Of a stretch of DNA of 44,051 nt, positions 9,557-17,075 are shown in pieces (position 1 is the stretch's first letter; each line of letters starts with the position of its first letter). The DNA is from Clostridia bacterium (GTDB lineage: Bacteria; Bacillota_A; Clostridia; Oscillospirales; CAG-272). Under the pieces are notes generated by a model. That model saw nothing but the letters and a program-made list of their open reading frames with translations, was not told where the DNA came from and searched no databases. The translations under genes and the position numbers were made by a program. Location: the NCBI GenBank assembly GCA_017462125.1, contig JAFTRQ010000017.1, positions 1 through 44,051 of the forward strand, given 5' to 3'.

Positions 9557-9576
9557 AAGCCTACAGGGTTCTCGTA
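9538..9576 (-). terminator. Intrinsic terminator for the zinc-ribbon gene, overlapping the end of the flippase gene
   Basis: ACGAGAACCCTG and CAGGGTTCTCGT form the outer stem, and AGGCT with AGCCT the inner stem. On the minus strand the hairpin is followed by TTTTTATAT, so it serves minus-strand transcription; the plus strand has no T run. The left arm overlaps the flippase stop codon. Confidence 0.8.
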
Positions 9577-9646
9577 ACTATAATGAGTATCAATATATAA
9601 ACTGAAGTTAAAAGCGCAACTTGTTTACTATCGTATTATTACAGTT

Positions 9647-9967
9647 TTACTGAGCAGAGCGTCTTGCTTCGAAGCACTTGCTGCAATATACGGGTCTGTC
9701 GCTGGAAGGCTGGAACGTAAGCTTTGCCTCTCCGCCGCACTCGCTACAAGTAGCGATAAAGTACTGGCGCTCGCCTCTTTCAGCATTCTTCTTCTTGTCG
9801 CGGCAAGCCTTGCAGCACTTGGGCTTGTTCTGGAAGCCCTTTTCAGCGTAGAAAGCCTGTTCGCCGGCTGTGAATACGAACTCCTCTCCGCAATCTCTGC
9901 AGGTCAGAGTGATGTCTTCGTAAACAACCTCTTCCACGCCTTCAACTTTTACTTCATTTTCGCACAT
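9647..9967 (-). CDS. Small zinc-ribbon protein, function unknown
   Basis: A 106-residue, probably cytoplasmic protein with four CxxC knuckles: CRDC near residue 24, CKAC near 56, CSEC near 75 and CSKC near 95, which pair into two zinc ribbons. The first ribbon, with FVFTAGEQAFYAEKGFQNKPKCC, matches the family of probable zinc-binding proteins common in Clostridia. Nothing reveals a catalytic role; nucleic-acid or protein binding is a guess from the fold. The ribosome site GCGAGG precedes the ATG by 9 bases. It lies 105 bases downstream of the sigma factor gene on the same strand and may be read through from it. Confidence 0.8.
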   Translation of the reverse strand: MCENEVKVEGVEEVVYEDITLTCRDCGEEFVFTAGEQAFYAEKGFQNKPKCCKACRDKKKNAERGERQYFIATCSECGGEAKLTFQPSSDRPVYCSKCFEARRSAQ

Positions 9968-10072
9968 TGTTTTTTACCTCGCTTTGATGTTGTGTGTAAA
10001 TTGTCACCCGTACTCCGCTTTTCCAGTAACGGGTTATATATAAACTCTCATTTGAGAATTTACCGTGATTGA

Positions 10073-10681
10073 TCAGCGCTCCGATAGAAAGGAACGCAGT
10101 TTTTTTCTGATTCGGTATATTGCGTTGGAAACCGATCTATGATCCTTGACACCCAATGCTTTCGTGATATCGGATGCGGACATTCCCGAAACGTACAGCC
10201 ACCAAACGCGGTTTTCATAAGCTGAAAGGCTGTTTCGGATAACGCGCACAAGCTCCGCCATGTTTTCCTTGTCTACCAATGCCTGCAAGGGATCCTCCTC
10301 TACGGCATCCTGCTGCCCTGCCGACTCAAGCGGAAGGACCGCCTTCTTTTTCCTGCGAAGATACGATCTCACGAAGGAGATCAATCCGTTTTCGATGCAG
10401 ATCTTGGCGTACAAGCCGAATTCAACCCCTTCGGTTGAATCGTTATAATTGCACACCGCGTTGCAAAAGATAACGAGCGCCTCCTGCCGCAGATCCTCCG
10501 CGTCCTGCGCGGTCATATCGGGCAGAGTATGCTTGACGACTTGGCTTTCAAGCAACGGCTTATATCTTGATTTCAGCTCCAAAAAGGCATCCTGACTGCC
10601 GTTTCGCGCGCTACGCACCAGCGCGTGCAGGTCAGAGTCCTTTTCATGGCAAGGCGTTTGATCCTGATTCTTCTTATCCAT
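10073..10681 (-). CDS. Sigma-70 family RNA polymerase sigma factor, SigH/ECF-like
   Basis: A 202-residue sigma factor. Region 2 covers residues ~20-110, including DAEDLRQEALVIFCNAVCNY (core binding) and FGLYAKICIENGLISFVRSYLRRKK (-10 recognition and melting). Region 4 covers ~140-202, ending in a helix-turn-helix with SASDITKALGVKDHRSVSNAIYRIRKKL. The GVEFGLYAKICIENGLIS segment resembles SigH/Spo0H more than classical ECF factors. There is no anti-sigma gene beside it. It has its own strong sigma-A promoter, and a large inverted-repeat region lies upstream. Its regulon is not visible in the window. Confidence 0.9.
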   Translation of the reverse strand: MDKKNQDQTPCHEKDSDLHALVRSARNGSQDAFLELKSRYKPLLESQVVKHTLPDMTAQDAEDLRQEALVIFCNAVCNYNDSTEGVEFGLYAKICIENGLISFVRSYLRRKKKAVLPLESAGQQDAVEEDPLQALVDKENMAELVRVIRNSLSAYENRVWWLYVSGMSASDITKALGVKDHRSVSNAIYRIRKKLRSFLSER

Positions 10682-10723
10682 TGAACCTCACTCAGGGTAA
10701 TATGAATATACCTTTATATATAA

Positions 10724-10752
10724 ATTATATCACCAATATTATAATTGGTCAA
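10724..10752 (-). promoter_or_regulatory. Sigma-A promoter of the SigH-like gene
   Basis: On the minus strand TTGACC (10752-10747), a 17-base spacer and TATAAT (10729-10724) precede the sigma gene by about 43 bases. Confidence 0.85.
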
Positions 10753-10763
10753 TAGTTTTTTTC

Positions 10764-10867
10764 GGCGATTTGTTTGTTTATTTTGACAAAATTCGCCGTC
10801 CCGTGGTTAGATTTGCACAAATTTACTGAATATTTTTTGTGCATTAAAATCACGAGGACGGCGATTG
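10764..10867. repeat. Nested inverted/direct repeat block with mutually exclusive hairpins
   Basis: Three arms share the CGGCGAT core. Arm A (CGGCGATTTGTTTG, from 10764) is nearly repeated directly as arm C (CGGCGATTGTTTG, from 10859). Arm B (ACAAAATTCGCCGTCC, 10786-10801) is complementary to both. B pairs with C over 13 bp with a single bulge (CGCCGTCC.CGTG with CACGAGGACGGCG), enclosing an inner stem TGCACAAA/TTTGTGCA. A pairs with B in an alternative hairpin. The block lies between the DUF4364 stop and the sigma gene promoter in a 306-base gap that otherwise holds no gene. Confidence 0.7.
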
Positions 10868-10987
10868 TTTGTTTGATTTGCACACAAGTTGCGGGGAAAG
10901 TTTGTCGATAATTACCCTACTGTATATATATTATTAACATCGTTTGCAAAAATGATATGTATATACATTAAATATTTGTGCAATTTG

Positions 10988-11539
10988 TCAATTGAATATA
11001 AAATTGATATTGCCGGACAGGAGCGCCATAACGCCCTTGTAAACGACCTCGGGATGATCGCGGAAATTATCCTCCATCCTCTGCGCACGGTGTACGGTAT
11101 CCACCACCACGCTGTTCTGCATGATCACCTGATCCTTTTCCTTCAGGATGCAGATCACGTCATATCTGCCGTCTTCCCTTTTCTCCACGCGGCTTGATAC
11201 CTTGATATTACGCTTTTTGAAATCAAGATAGCGAAGCGCGCATTCAAGACTCTTATCGAGCAGAGAAGAAAGGATCTCGCTGTGCAGCTCGGTTGCCACG
11301 ATCCTGCCCTTGTCGGTGACCATATACATAGGGTCCCCCGCTTCGCTCTGGCAAACCTCCTCGATCAGCTCGGAGTCGAGCATTTCGTGGAAGGATTCGG
11401 CAAAATCAAGGTACATCACGTAATCGTTTTGCATCACGATATCGTTCAGCGTGACGTAGTCGAGGGGGTAGTTTATATTCTGCATCAAGTACAGTACGAA
11501 AATCTTTACGTTTCTTTTATCTCTGATTCGAGCTCCCAT
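10988..11539 (-). CDS. DUF4364 family protein, putative winged-helix regulator
   Basis: Predicted 183 residues. The start MGARIRDKRNVKIFVLYLMQNINYPLDY is the diagnostic N-terminus of the DUF4364 family of Clostridia. GGAG precedes ATG 11539 by 6 bases, whereas the longer open frame from 11575 would translate the conserved leader element. The first ~90 residues (LNDIVMQNDYVMYLDFAESFHEMLD, then YMVTDKGRIVATEL) look like a winged helix-turn-helix. The C-terminal part is alpha/beta with a regular strand pattern (VSSRVEKREDGRYDVICILKEKDQ). The molecular target is unknown. Transcription is divergent from homoserine dehydrogenase, from an unusually long leader. Confidence 0.88.
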   Translation of the reverse strand: MGARIRDKRNVKIFVLYLMQNINYPLDYVTLNDIVMQNDYVMYLDFAESFHEMLDSELIEEVCQSEAGDPMYMVTDKGRIVATELHSEILSSLLDKSLECALRYLDFKKRNIKVSSRVEKREDGRYDVICILKEKDQVIMQNSVVVDTVHRAQRMEDNFRDHPEVVYKGVMALLSGNINFIFN

Positions 11540-11771
11540 TAAAATCTCCATTCCGCCGCTCACGGGAACCTCCAAGGCTCACTTCGCGGAACCCCTGTGG
11601 CGGCACAAAATTATAATCGATGAATTTTGCCGAAAAGGCAACGTTCGTGCGGGAATTACGCCGCAGGCGAGCAGTGTAGCTCACTACCCCGCCTTGCGGT
11701 AGAATTACCTATAATTAAAGTAACCTTCTCGTTACTCTCTTACGGTTGGTAATTTGCTTCGTTTGTTCGCA
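11540..11771 (-). promoter_or_regulatory. Structured 5' leader of the DUF4364 gene (~230 nt)
   Basis: From the predicted start of transcription near 11771 to the ATG there are ~230 bases without a gene. They hold a hairpin AGTAAC-N6-GTTACT (11719-11736), a 39-base hairpin (11661-11699; CCGC/GCGG, AGGCG/CGCCT, GTAGTG/CACTGC) bracketed by the direct repeat GAATTAC (11653-11659 and 11702-11708), and at the 3' end a 41-nt element shared with the Crp/Fnr gene leader. CCGCC at the start of the last section can pair with GGCGG near the ribosome site. A structured regulatory RNA is plausible but unproven. Confidence 0.5.
11542..11582 (-). promoter_or_regulatory. Conserved leader element, copy A
   Basis: A 41-nt stretch ending 2 bases before the DUF4364 start codon, 36/41 identical without gaps to 41898-41938. 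Read as RNA it runs GUGAGCCUUGG, then GGUUCCCGU, a variable loop, GCGGCGGAA and UGGAGAU with the ribosome site. The segments UUC.CCG and CGG..GAA can pair around a four-base loop, and the loop bases are among those that differ between copies. Confidence 0.6.
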
Positions 11772-11777
11772 AATAAT

Positions 11778-11806
11778 ATTTTACCACAGTTTTTTATTTT
11801 TTTCAA
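11778..11806 (-). promoter_or_regulatory. Sigma-A promoter of the DUF4364 gene
   Basis: On the minus strand TTGAAA (11806-11801), a 17-base spacer and TAAAAT (11783-11778). The -35 is 10 bases from the -35 of the divergent hom promoter. Confidence 0.7.
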
Positions 11807-11815
11807 GTGTAACAG

Positions 11816-11844
11816 TTGCTTTTTTTGAAAAAATATGTTATAAT
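11816..11844 (+). promoter_or_regulatory. Sigma-A promoter of hom
   Basis: TTGCTT (11816-11821), a 17-base spacer and TATAAT (11839-11844), back to back with the DUF4364 promoter. Confidence 0.7.
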
Positions 11845-11939
11845 AATAAATCATATATTTTATCGGTCTCTGTATTCGATAAAATTTGCATTTTGCGGAT
11901 ATTTTCCGCGCTTGAATCCCGAAAGGAATGGTAAAAACT

Positions 11940-13136
11940 ATGGTAAACGTTGCAATTCTCGGCTTTGGCGTCGTTGGTGGCGGTGTGGCTGAGGTTCTGA
12001 CTCAAAACAAACAGATCATCGAAAAAAAGCTTGACAAGGAAATCAACATCAAATATATTCTCGATCTTCGCGACTTCCCCGGCAATCCCTTTGAATCTCT
12101 CGTCATTCACGATTTTAACGTGATCCTGAACGACCCCGAGGTATCGGTTGTTGCCGAGATGATGGGCGGCTCTCACCCCGCGTACGACTTCTCCAAGGCT
12201 TGCCTTGAGGCGGGCAAGAGCGTTGTTACCTCCAACAAGGAGGTTGTTGCGAACTTCGGAGCGGAGCTTCTTGAGATCGCGAATGCGCATGGCGTTGCTT
12301 ATCTTTTTGAGGCCAGCGTTGGCGGCGGTATTCCGATCATCCGTCCGATGTGCAACGACCTTGCATCCAACAACATCACAGAGGTCAACGGTATTCTCAA
12401 CGGCACCACGAATTATATTCTGACAAAGATGGCCACCGAGGGCGCAGCCTTTGCCGACGTTTTGAAGGACGCGCAGGACAAGGGCTATGCCGAGAGAAAT
12501 CCCGCGGCTGACGTTGAAGGACTTGACGCGGCGAGAAAGATCGTAATTCTTGCGGCATTGGCATTCGGCAAATCCGTTTCTCCCAACGCGATTCACGTTG
12601 AGGGTATTACAGACATCTCCACCGAGGACGTTCAGCTTGCCAACGAAATGGGATACGCGATCAAGCTTATCGGTCACGCAGAATCGGTGGACGGCAAGAT
12701 CCTTGCTATGGTTTCCCCCCGACTGATTCCCTACAGCAATCCCCTTTCGGGCATCAACGGCGTATTCAACGGCATTCTTCTCGGTGCCGATATGGTTGGT
12801 CAGGTTATGTTCTACGGCCCCGGCGCGGGTAAGCTTCCCACGGCAAGCGCGGTTTGCGCTGACATCGTGGACGTGATCGCGCATATGGAAAGCGGCATCA
12901 AGCTCCCCGAGTTTACGGTTGCCGATGAAAGCGACGTAGCCGATTTCACAGCTTATTCCTGCAAGCGTTGCTTTATCTGCAACGACGGTATTCCCGCATC
13001 GTTACTTGAAAAGGCGGAGGCAAATGCAACCGCAGGCGGCAAGGTAGTTGCCGTTATCACCTCCGAGATGACCGAGTCCGAGGCGGCAGAAGCCGTTGCA
13101 AGCATCGGCAGCTGCAAGGCATACAGACTGCTTTGA
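11940..13136 (+). CDS. hom: Homoserine dehydrogenase
   Basis: Predicted 398-residue cytoplasmic enzyme that reduces aspartate semialdehyde to homoserine with NAD(P)H, feeding threonine and methionine synthesis. The N-terminal Rossmann fold has AILGFGVVGGGVAE. The catalytic domain carries NGILNGTTNYILTKM and the signature GYAERNPAADVEGLDAARK. The start is set at ATG 11940 because the AAGGA site is too close to the in-frame ATG at 11928. The protein lacks a full C-terminal ACT domain (typical Gram-positive enzymes reach ~430 residues), although ~70 residues after the catalytic domain could form a degenerate one, so threonine feedback may be weak. Methionine genes lie 19 kb away in this window. 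Confidence 0.95.
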   Translation: MVNVAILGFGVVGGGVAEVLTQNKQIIEKKLDKEINIKYILDLRDFPGNPFESLVIHDFNVILNDPEVSVVAEMMGGSHPAYDFSKACLEAGKSVVTSNKEVVANFGAELLEIANAHGVAYLFEASVGGGIPIIRPMCNDLASNNITEVNGILNGTTNYILTKMATEGAAFADVLKDAQDKGYAERNPAADVEGLDAARKIVILAALAFGKSVSPNAIHVEGITDISTEDVQLANEMGYAIKLIGHAESVDGKILAMVSPRLIPYSNPLSGINGVFNGILLGADMVGQVMFYGPGAGKLPTASAVCADIVDVIAHMESGIKLPEFTVADESDVADFTAYSCKRCFICNDGIPASLLEKAEANATAGGKVVAVITSEMTESEAAEAVASIGSCKAYRLL

Positions 13137-13183
13137 TCGGCATTTTGAGTCAACGATACATTGGAAAGGCTTGGTAATCTTTT

Positions 13184-13930
13184 TTGAAAAAAAACAATAG
13201 CAAGGGGATCCTTTCGGGAATCCTCGGTACAATTCTCGTCATACTCGGAGTGGTGGCATACGCCATCGTTTCCTCGCTGATCTGCGGCGCGCTTATAAAA
13301 GCCAAATTCGGCGGCGAGATCGCTTGCGCGATTCTGACACTTACCCCCGTGGGACTCGGCGTTGCGTTCGTGCTCTACGAGGCGGCGTTTATTATGTGGC
13401 AATACAAGCTTTCAAAGGAATCCTCAAAGAATGGCGACGAGGGCGAAAAAGCGGCAAAGCTGTTTCGTCTTGTGTTGGTTGGAGCGATCTGTCTTTCGCT
13501 TCTGTTTGCTCTTGTCAGCGCCAACGTATATACGAGGCTTGGCGAGGATTCGATCTCAAAGGTGGTTTTCGTCAGCACCAAGGAATACCGTTGGGATGAA
13601 AGATGCGACGTGCTTCGCTACACCTTCTCCTGCGACGAGAACGGCGGATTGACCTTCAACGTGACGATGAAGGACGGCGAGGTAGTGGAGATACTCGGTG
13701 CGCAGACCTCCCTTTCCGACGGCTTTAAGGAGAAATACGCCACCGACCGTGTCAATCTTCTGCAATACGTGGCTGAGCTTTCGGAGCAATTCGACAGTTG
13801 CGAATTCATTATTGACAAAAAGGTCGTGGGCGCGGAATTTATGGAAAAATATTACAAGACCGAAGGGTCTGAGATCTGGGCACAGATCGAGAGGATCATT
13901 GCCTCCGAGGTCGGTCAGCCTACAGAATAA
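13184..13930 (+). CDS. Membrane protein of unknown function
   Basis: A 248-residue protein starting at TTG 13184. A GGAAAGG site lies about 14 bases upstream, which is far, so the start is uncertain. Three hydrophobic segments are visible: residues ~10-35, ~45-70 and ~93-115. The last ~130 residues are soluble, with a mixed strand pattern (VVFVSTKEYRW, LRYTFSCDENGGLTFNVTMKDGEVVEIL), and probably face outward. I do not recognise the family. It follows hom by 47 bases on the same strand and ends at a strong terminator, so it may be co-transcribed with hom. Confidence 0.7.
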   Translation: MKKNNSKGILSGILGTILVILGVVAYAIVSSLICGALIKAKFGGEIACAILTLTPVGLGVAFVLYEAAFIMWQYKLSKESSKNGDEGEKAAKLFRLVLVGAICLSLLFALVSANVYTRLGEDSISKVVFVSTKEYRWDERCDVLRYTFSCDENGGLTFNVTMKDGEVVEILGAQTSLSDGFKEKYATDRVNLLQYVAELSEQFDSCEFIIDKKVVGAEFMEKYYKTEGSEIWAQIERIIASEVGQPTE

Positions 13931-13978
13931 AAACTGCCTGAGACGCGGTATTATCCGCTATCTCAGGCAGTTTTAATT
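13931..13978. terminator. Bidirectional terminator between convergent genes
   Basis: AAACTGCCTGAGA pairs with TCTCAGGCAGTTT, with a second small stem GCGG/CCGC inside, followed by TAATTT. It sits exactly between the stops of two convergent genes. Confidence 0.85.
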
Positions 13979-14568
13979 TAATTTCTGTCCTTTGTATCGG
14001 CGATCTGATCGGAGATCAATCGATATACGCTCTGCACGTTATCGATCATGATAAAAGAGGTCTGCAGATCGTAATTGACAGGCTTGGAGCGGTATCCTCT
14101 TCTCCAACCGTCGTTATAATACTCATCGTAGCGTTCAAAGCAGATCGTACCCACGCTTCCCTTCACGTGAGAGAGCGAGATCGTTGGCAGATAGTTGAAA
14201 TAATACTCGTTACAATTTGTACCGTGAGTTGTTTTGGCTACGATGACAGCCCGACGGTCCGTTACCATATAAACGGTTTTTTTCAATCGTACTTTTTGTC
14301 CGAAAGCCATTGTATACACAAGATAAACGCCGACCAGCACGAAGGGGATGCCGAAAAGTCCAAACGCGCCTCCCGCCGCTGTAGCAGTTACCGTCCAGAA
14401 CACCGCAAAGCCGAGCCAGAAAAACGGAAAGATCAGTTGGAAGGGTGACACGTGAGGCTTTGCGGATTGACACGGTCTTCCAATCCACAAAAGCTGTTCG
14501 TCGGGGCTCAAAAACGCTCTCGCCTCGGCAAACAATTCGTTATTCTCATAGTTGTAGCTGTTGTCCAT
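13978..14568 (-). CDS. Membrane protein with bacterial PH-like domain
   Basis: Predicted 196 residues. ATG 14568 has AGGAG 6 bases upstream, whereas a longer frame to 14610 would overlap rarA. An N-terminal segment with LLWIGRPCQS is followed by two membrane helices (residues ~45-95). A soluble domain then begins KTVYMVTDRRAVIVAKT, the hallmark start of bacterial PH-like (bPH) domains. Function is unknown; such proteins sit on the cytoplasmic membrane face. It lies 17 bases downstream of rarA on the same strand and probably shares its transcript. Confidence 0.75.
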   Translation of the reverse strand: MDNSYNYENNELFAEARAFLSPDEQLLWIGRPCQSAKPHVSPFQLIFPFFWLGFAVFWTVTATAAGGAFGLFGIPFVLVGVYLVYTMAFGQKVRLKKTVYMVTDRRAVIVAKTTHGTNCNEYYFNYLPTISLSHVKGSVGTICFERYDEYYNDGWRRGYRSKPVNYDLQTSFIMIDNVQSVYRLISDQIADTKDRN

Positions 14569-14585
14569 CACATTCTCCTGAAAGC

Positions 14586-15803
14586 TTATTTCCCTTTGAT
14601 CCTCTTCCAATATTCCTCGGCGGCCTTTTCGGTTTTATTGTCACCGTAGAAGTAGTATTTTTTATTTTTCAGATCGTCGGGGAGGTATTGCTGCTCCACG
14701 TAGCGGTTGGGATAATCGTGGGGGTATTTATAGCCCTTGAAGAGAGGGCTTTGCAGGTGAACGGGAGGTGTGATTCCCTTACCTGCGCGGACGTCCTCCA
14801 GCGCGGCATCGACTGCAAGATGCTGTGTATTGGACTTGGGCGCGGTGGCAAGCAGGATCGCCGCGTTTCCGAGTGGAATTCTTGCCTCGGGCAGGCCCAA
14901 TTCTCTTGCGGAATCACAGCAGGCCTTCACGATGACAGCCGCCATGGGATACGCAAGTCCTACGTCCTCGCTGGCGATGACCTGCAAACGTCTGCAAAGA
15001 GAAATGATATCGCCCTGCTCCACCATCTTGGCAACGTAGAATGCCGCCGCGTCGGGGTCGGAGCCTCGGATCGATTTCTGCAGACAGCCAAGCATATCGT
15101 AATGTACATCGTCGTTATAATTGCCAACGCCGTAATTGAACTGATCGGCATCGGCGGGCGTGATCTCGCCTTCCGCTGAAAAATACGCATTCTCAAAGAG
15201 GCCTATGGAGCGTCTTACGTCTCCGCCTGCCGCCTTGGCAATATACTCGGCGGTTGCCTGAGTGACCGTTTTTTCGGTTCCGTTTTCCTCGTTCAGATAT
15301 GCCAAAGCCTTATAGAGCATTTTTGCACACTCACTCGGCTCAACGGTTTTGAACTCAAAGAGCGAGGAACGGGAAATGATCGCGTTGTATATGTAAAAAT
15401 GAGGGTTTTCGGTTGTGGAGGCGATCAGAGTGACTCTACCGTCCTCGATATACTCAAGCAACGCCTGCTGTTGCTTGCGGTTGAAGTATTGGATCTCGTC
15501 GATATAAAGCAACGTGCCGTTCGATCCGAACAGGCTTGCCGAGCCTGTCAAAACCTCCTTAACGTCGGACAAGGAGGCGCTTGTGGCGTTCAGCTTATGA
15601 AAATCCATCCCCGATTGCTTCGCGATGATGGATGCGGCGGTGGTCTTACCCGTTCCGGGAGGTCCGAAGAAGATCATATTTGTAAGTCTGCCGCCCTCCA
15701 GCATACGACGTATAACACCGCGCTCACCGAAAAGATGCTTCTGTCCTGCAATATCGTCAATTGTCTGCGGACGCAAAAGGTCCGCAAGCTGTGCGTTTCT
15801 CAT
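14586..15803 (-). CDS. rarA: Replication-associated recombination protein A (RarA/MgsA AAA+ ATPase)
   Basis: A 405-residue clamp-loader-like AAA+ ATPase acting at stalled replication forks. The N-terminus LADLLRPQTIDDIAGQKHLFGE is a family signature. Walker A is GPPGTGKT at residues 47-54 and Walker B is LLYIDEIQYF near 100. Sensor 1 is ASTTENPHF. The C-terminal tetramerisation region contains ASEDVGLAYP, PEARIPLGNAAILLATAPKSN and the closing YKYPHDYPNRYVEQQYLPD. Length is within the family norm (~410-440). It is the middle of a minus-strand run with cysK upstream and the PH-like gene downstream. Confidence 0.97.
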   Translation of the reverse strand: MRNAQLADLLRPQTIDDIAGQKHLFGERGVIRRMLEGGRLTNMIFFGPPGTGKTTAASIIAKQSGMDFHKLNATSASLSDVKEVLTGSASLFGSNGTLLYIDEIQYFNRKQQQALLEYIEDGRVTLIASTTENPHFYIYNAIISRSSLFEFKTVEPSECAKMLYKALAYLNEENGTEKTVTQATAEYIAKAAGGDVRRSIGLFENAYFSAEGEITPADADQFNYGVGNYNDDVHYDMLGCLQKSIRGSDPDAAAFYVAKMVEQGDIISLCRRLQVIASEDVGLAYPMAAVIVKACCDSARELGLPEARIPLGNAAILLATAPKSNTQHLAVDAALEDVRAGKGITPPVHLQSPLFKGYKYPHDYPNRYVEQQYLPDDLKNKKYYFYGDNKTEKAAEEYWKRIKGK

Positions 15804-15825
15804 GATTTGTTCCTTATAATATTAA

Positions 15826-16740
15826 TTATTCAAAAACTCCGGCGGAGAGGTAGCGCTCTCCCGTGTCGGGCAGGATCACAACGATTTTTTTGCCTGCATT
15901 CTCGGGTCTTTTTGCGATCTGCTTTGCCGCGCTGATCGCCGCGCCCGAGGAGATACCAACCAACAAGCCGTCGGTTTTCGCGATCTCACGAGCCGCCTCA
16001 AAAGCGTCATCATCGGTAACGGTCACCGTTTCGTCCACTACCGAAAGGTCAAGCGTTTCGGGGATAAAGCCTGCGCCGATGCCCTGAATCTTATGAGCGC
16101 CCGCTCTGCCCTCGGTTATGTAGGGGGAGGAGGCAGGCTCAACGGCTATGACCTTGACGGCGGGATTCTGTTCCTTGAGAAACCTTCCCGTGCCGCTGAC
16201 CGTACCGCCCGTGCCCGCGCAGGAAACGAAGATATCAACCAATCCGTCGGTATCGCTCCAGATCTCGGGGCCTGTCGTTTTATAGTGCGCGTCGGGATTG
16301 GCGGGATTTTGAAACTGCCCTGCGATCAGGGCGCCGGGGATCTCATTTGCAAGAGCCTCGGCTTTTTCGATGGCTCCCTTCATACCAAGGCTTCCGTCGG
16401 TCAGCACAAGCTCGGCGCCGTATGCCGTCATCAGCATTCTTCGCTCCTTGGACATGGTATCGGGCATAACGATGATCGCTCGGTAGCCCTTTGCGGCACA
16501 GATCGCCGCGAGGCCGATGCCCGTGTTGCCCGAGGTTGGCTCTATCAGGGTGCTTTCCCTTGTCAACCGTCCTTCGCGCTCATACTGCTCGATCATCTCG
16601 CGGGCAACTCTGTCCTTGACGGATCCCGCAGGATTGAAAAACTCAATTTTGCCAAATATTTCGGCATCAAGTCCGCAATCAGACAGCTTCAAGAGAGGCG
16701 TGTGACCCACAAGCTCTGTGACAGAAGTATATATTTTCAA
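15826..16740 (-). CDS. cysK: Cysteine synthase A (O-acetylserine sulfhydrylase)
   Basis: Predicted 304 residues, PLP-dependent, converting O-acetylserine and sulfide to cysteine. The start is TTG at 16740: AAGGAG (16755-16750) is 9 bases away, while the ATG at 16749 directly abuts it. The product then begins MKIYTSVTELVGHTPLLKL as in other CysK. The PLP lysine is in NPAGSVKDR (near residue 42). EPTSGNTGIGLAA binds substrate and phosphate, and GTGGTVSGTGRFLKEQNP and GISSGAA are also present. No cysE lies nearby. It ends 22 bases before rarA and is driven by its own promoter. Confidence 0.96.
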   Translation of the reverse strand: MKIYTSVTELVGHTPLLKLSDCGLDAEIFGKIEFFNPAGSVKDRVAREMIEQYEREGRLTRESTLIEPTSGNTGIGLAAICAAKGYRAIIVMPDTMSKERRMLMTAYGAELVLTDGSLGMKGAIEKAEALANEIPGALIAGQFQNPANPDAHYKTTGPEIWSDTDGLVDIFVSCAGTGGTVSGTGRFLKEQNPAVKVIAVEPASSPYITEGRAGAHKIQGIGAGFIPETLDLSVVDETVTVTDDDAFEAAREIAKTDGLLVGISSGAAISAAKQIAKRPENAGKKIVVILPDTGERYLSAGVFE

Positions 16741-16777
16741 AACGATCATCTCCTTATATCAGCAAATATCTTTATAT

Positions 16778-16807
16778 ATTATATCACACTTTTCAAGCGT
16801 TTGTCAA
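16778..16807 (-). promoter_or_regulatory. Sigma-A promoter of cysK
   Basis: On the minus strand TTGACA (16807-16802), an 18-base spacer and TATAAT (16783-16778). No T-box or SAM riboswitch-like leader separates it from the gene, because only ~37 bases intervene. Confidence 0.8.
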
Positions 16808-16932
16808 TAGCAACAGGGGCTTTCTGTTTTATATGCTCGTCCTCGCGAATGTGCACTATGAACAACTCGCGGATATTATAAGCTTGCTCTTTTGTGATTG
16901 TACACAAATTTCAAAAAATAATTCATTTCCTG

Positions 16933-16960
16933 TTGACAAATATGAATTTTATGGTATAAT
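16933..16960 (+). promoter_or_regulatory. Sigma-A promoter of feoA
   Basis: TTGACA (16933-16938), a 16-base spacer and TATAAT (16955-16960), followed immediately by the first GTTAGC-N4-GCTAAC dyad. Confidence 0.85.
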
Positions 16961-16968
16961 TATCTATG

Positions 16969-16984
16969 GTTAGCAAAGGCTAAC
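16969..16984. promoter_or_regulatory. Dyad operator candidate 1 (GTTAGC-AAAG-GCTAAC)
   Basis: A perfect 6-4-6 palindrome overlapping the predicted transcription start of feoA, the expected place for a repressor site. The same half-sites with the same spacing recur at 17334-17349. The TTAG/CTAA core resembles DtxR/IdeR/MntR-type metal-regulator sites, although their usual spacing differs. The regulator itself is not encoded in the window. Confidence 0.65.
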
Positions 16985-17034
16985 TTCCCGATTTTTCAAT
17001 TGTATCCGACATTTTTAACGTCGACTTTATATAT

Positions 17035-17057
17035 GCCGCCGCGGGCTTCCCGCCGGC
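17035..17057 (+). other. GC-rich hairpin in the feoA leader
   Basis: GCCG, a CC bulge, GCGGG, loop CTT, CCCGC and CGGC form a strong 9-bp stem directly upstream of the GGAATGGAG ribosome site (17061-17069). It could modulate feoA translation or transcript stability. Confidence 0.6.
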
Positions 17058-17075
17058 TTAGGAATGGAGTTTATT

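Noticed and set aside
16741..16777. A T-box leader for cysK
   Set aside because: Only ~37 bases lie between promoter and start; no specifier stem or T-box sequence.
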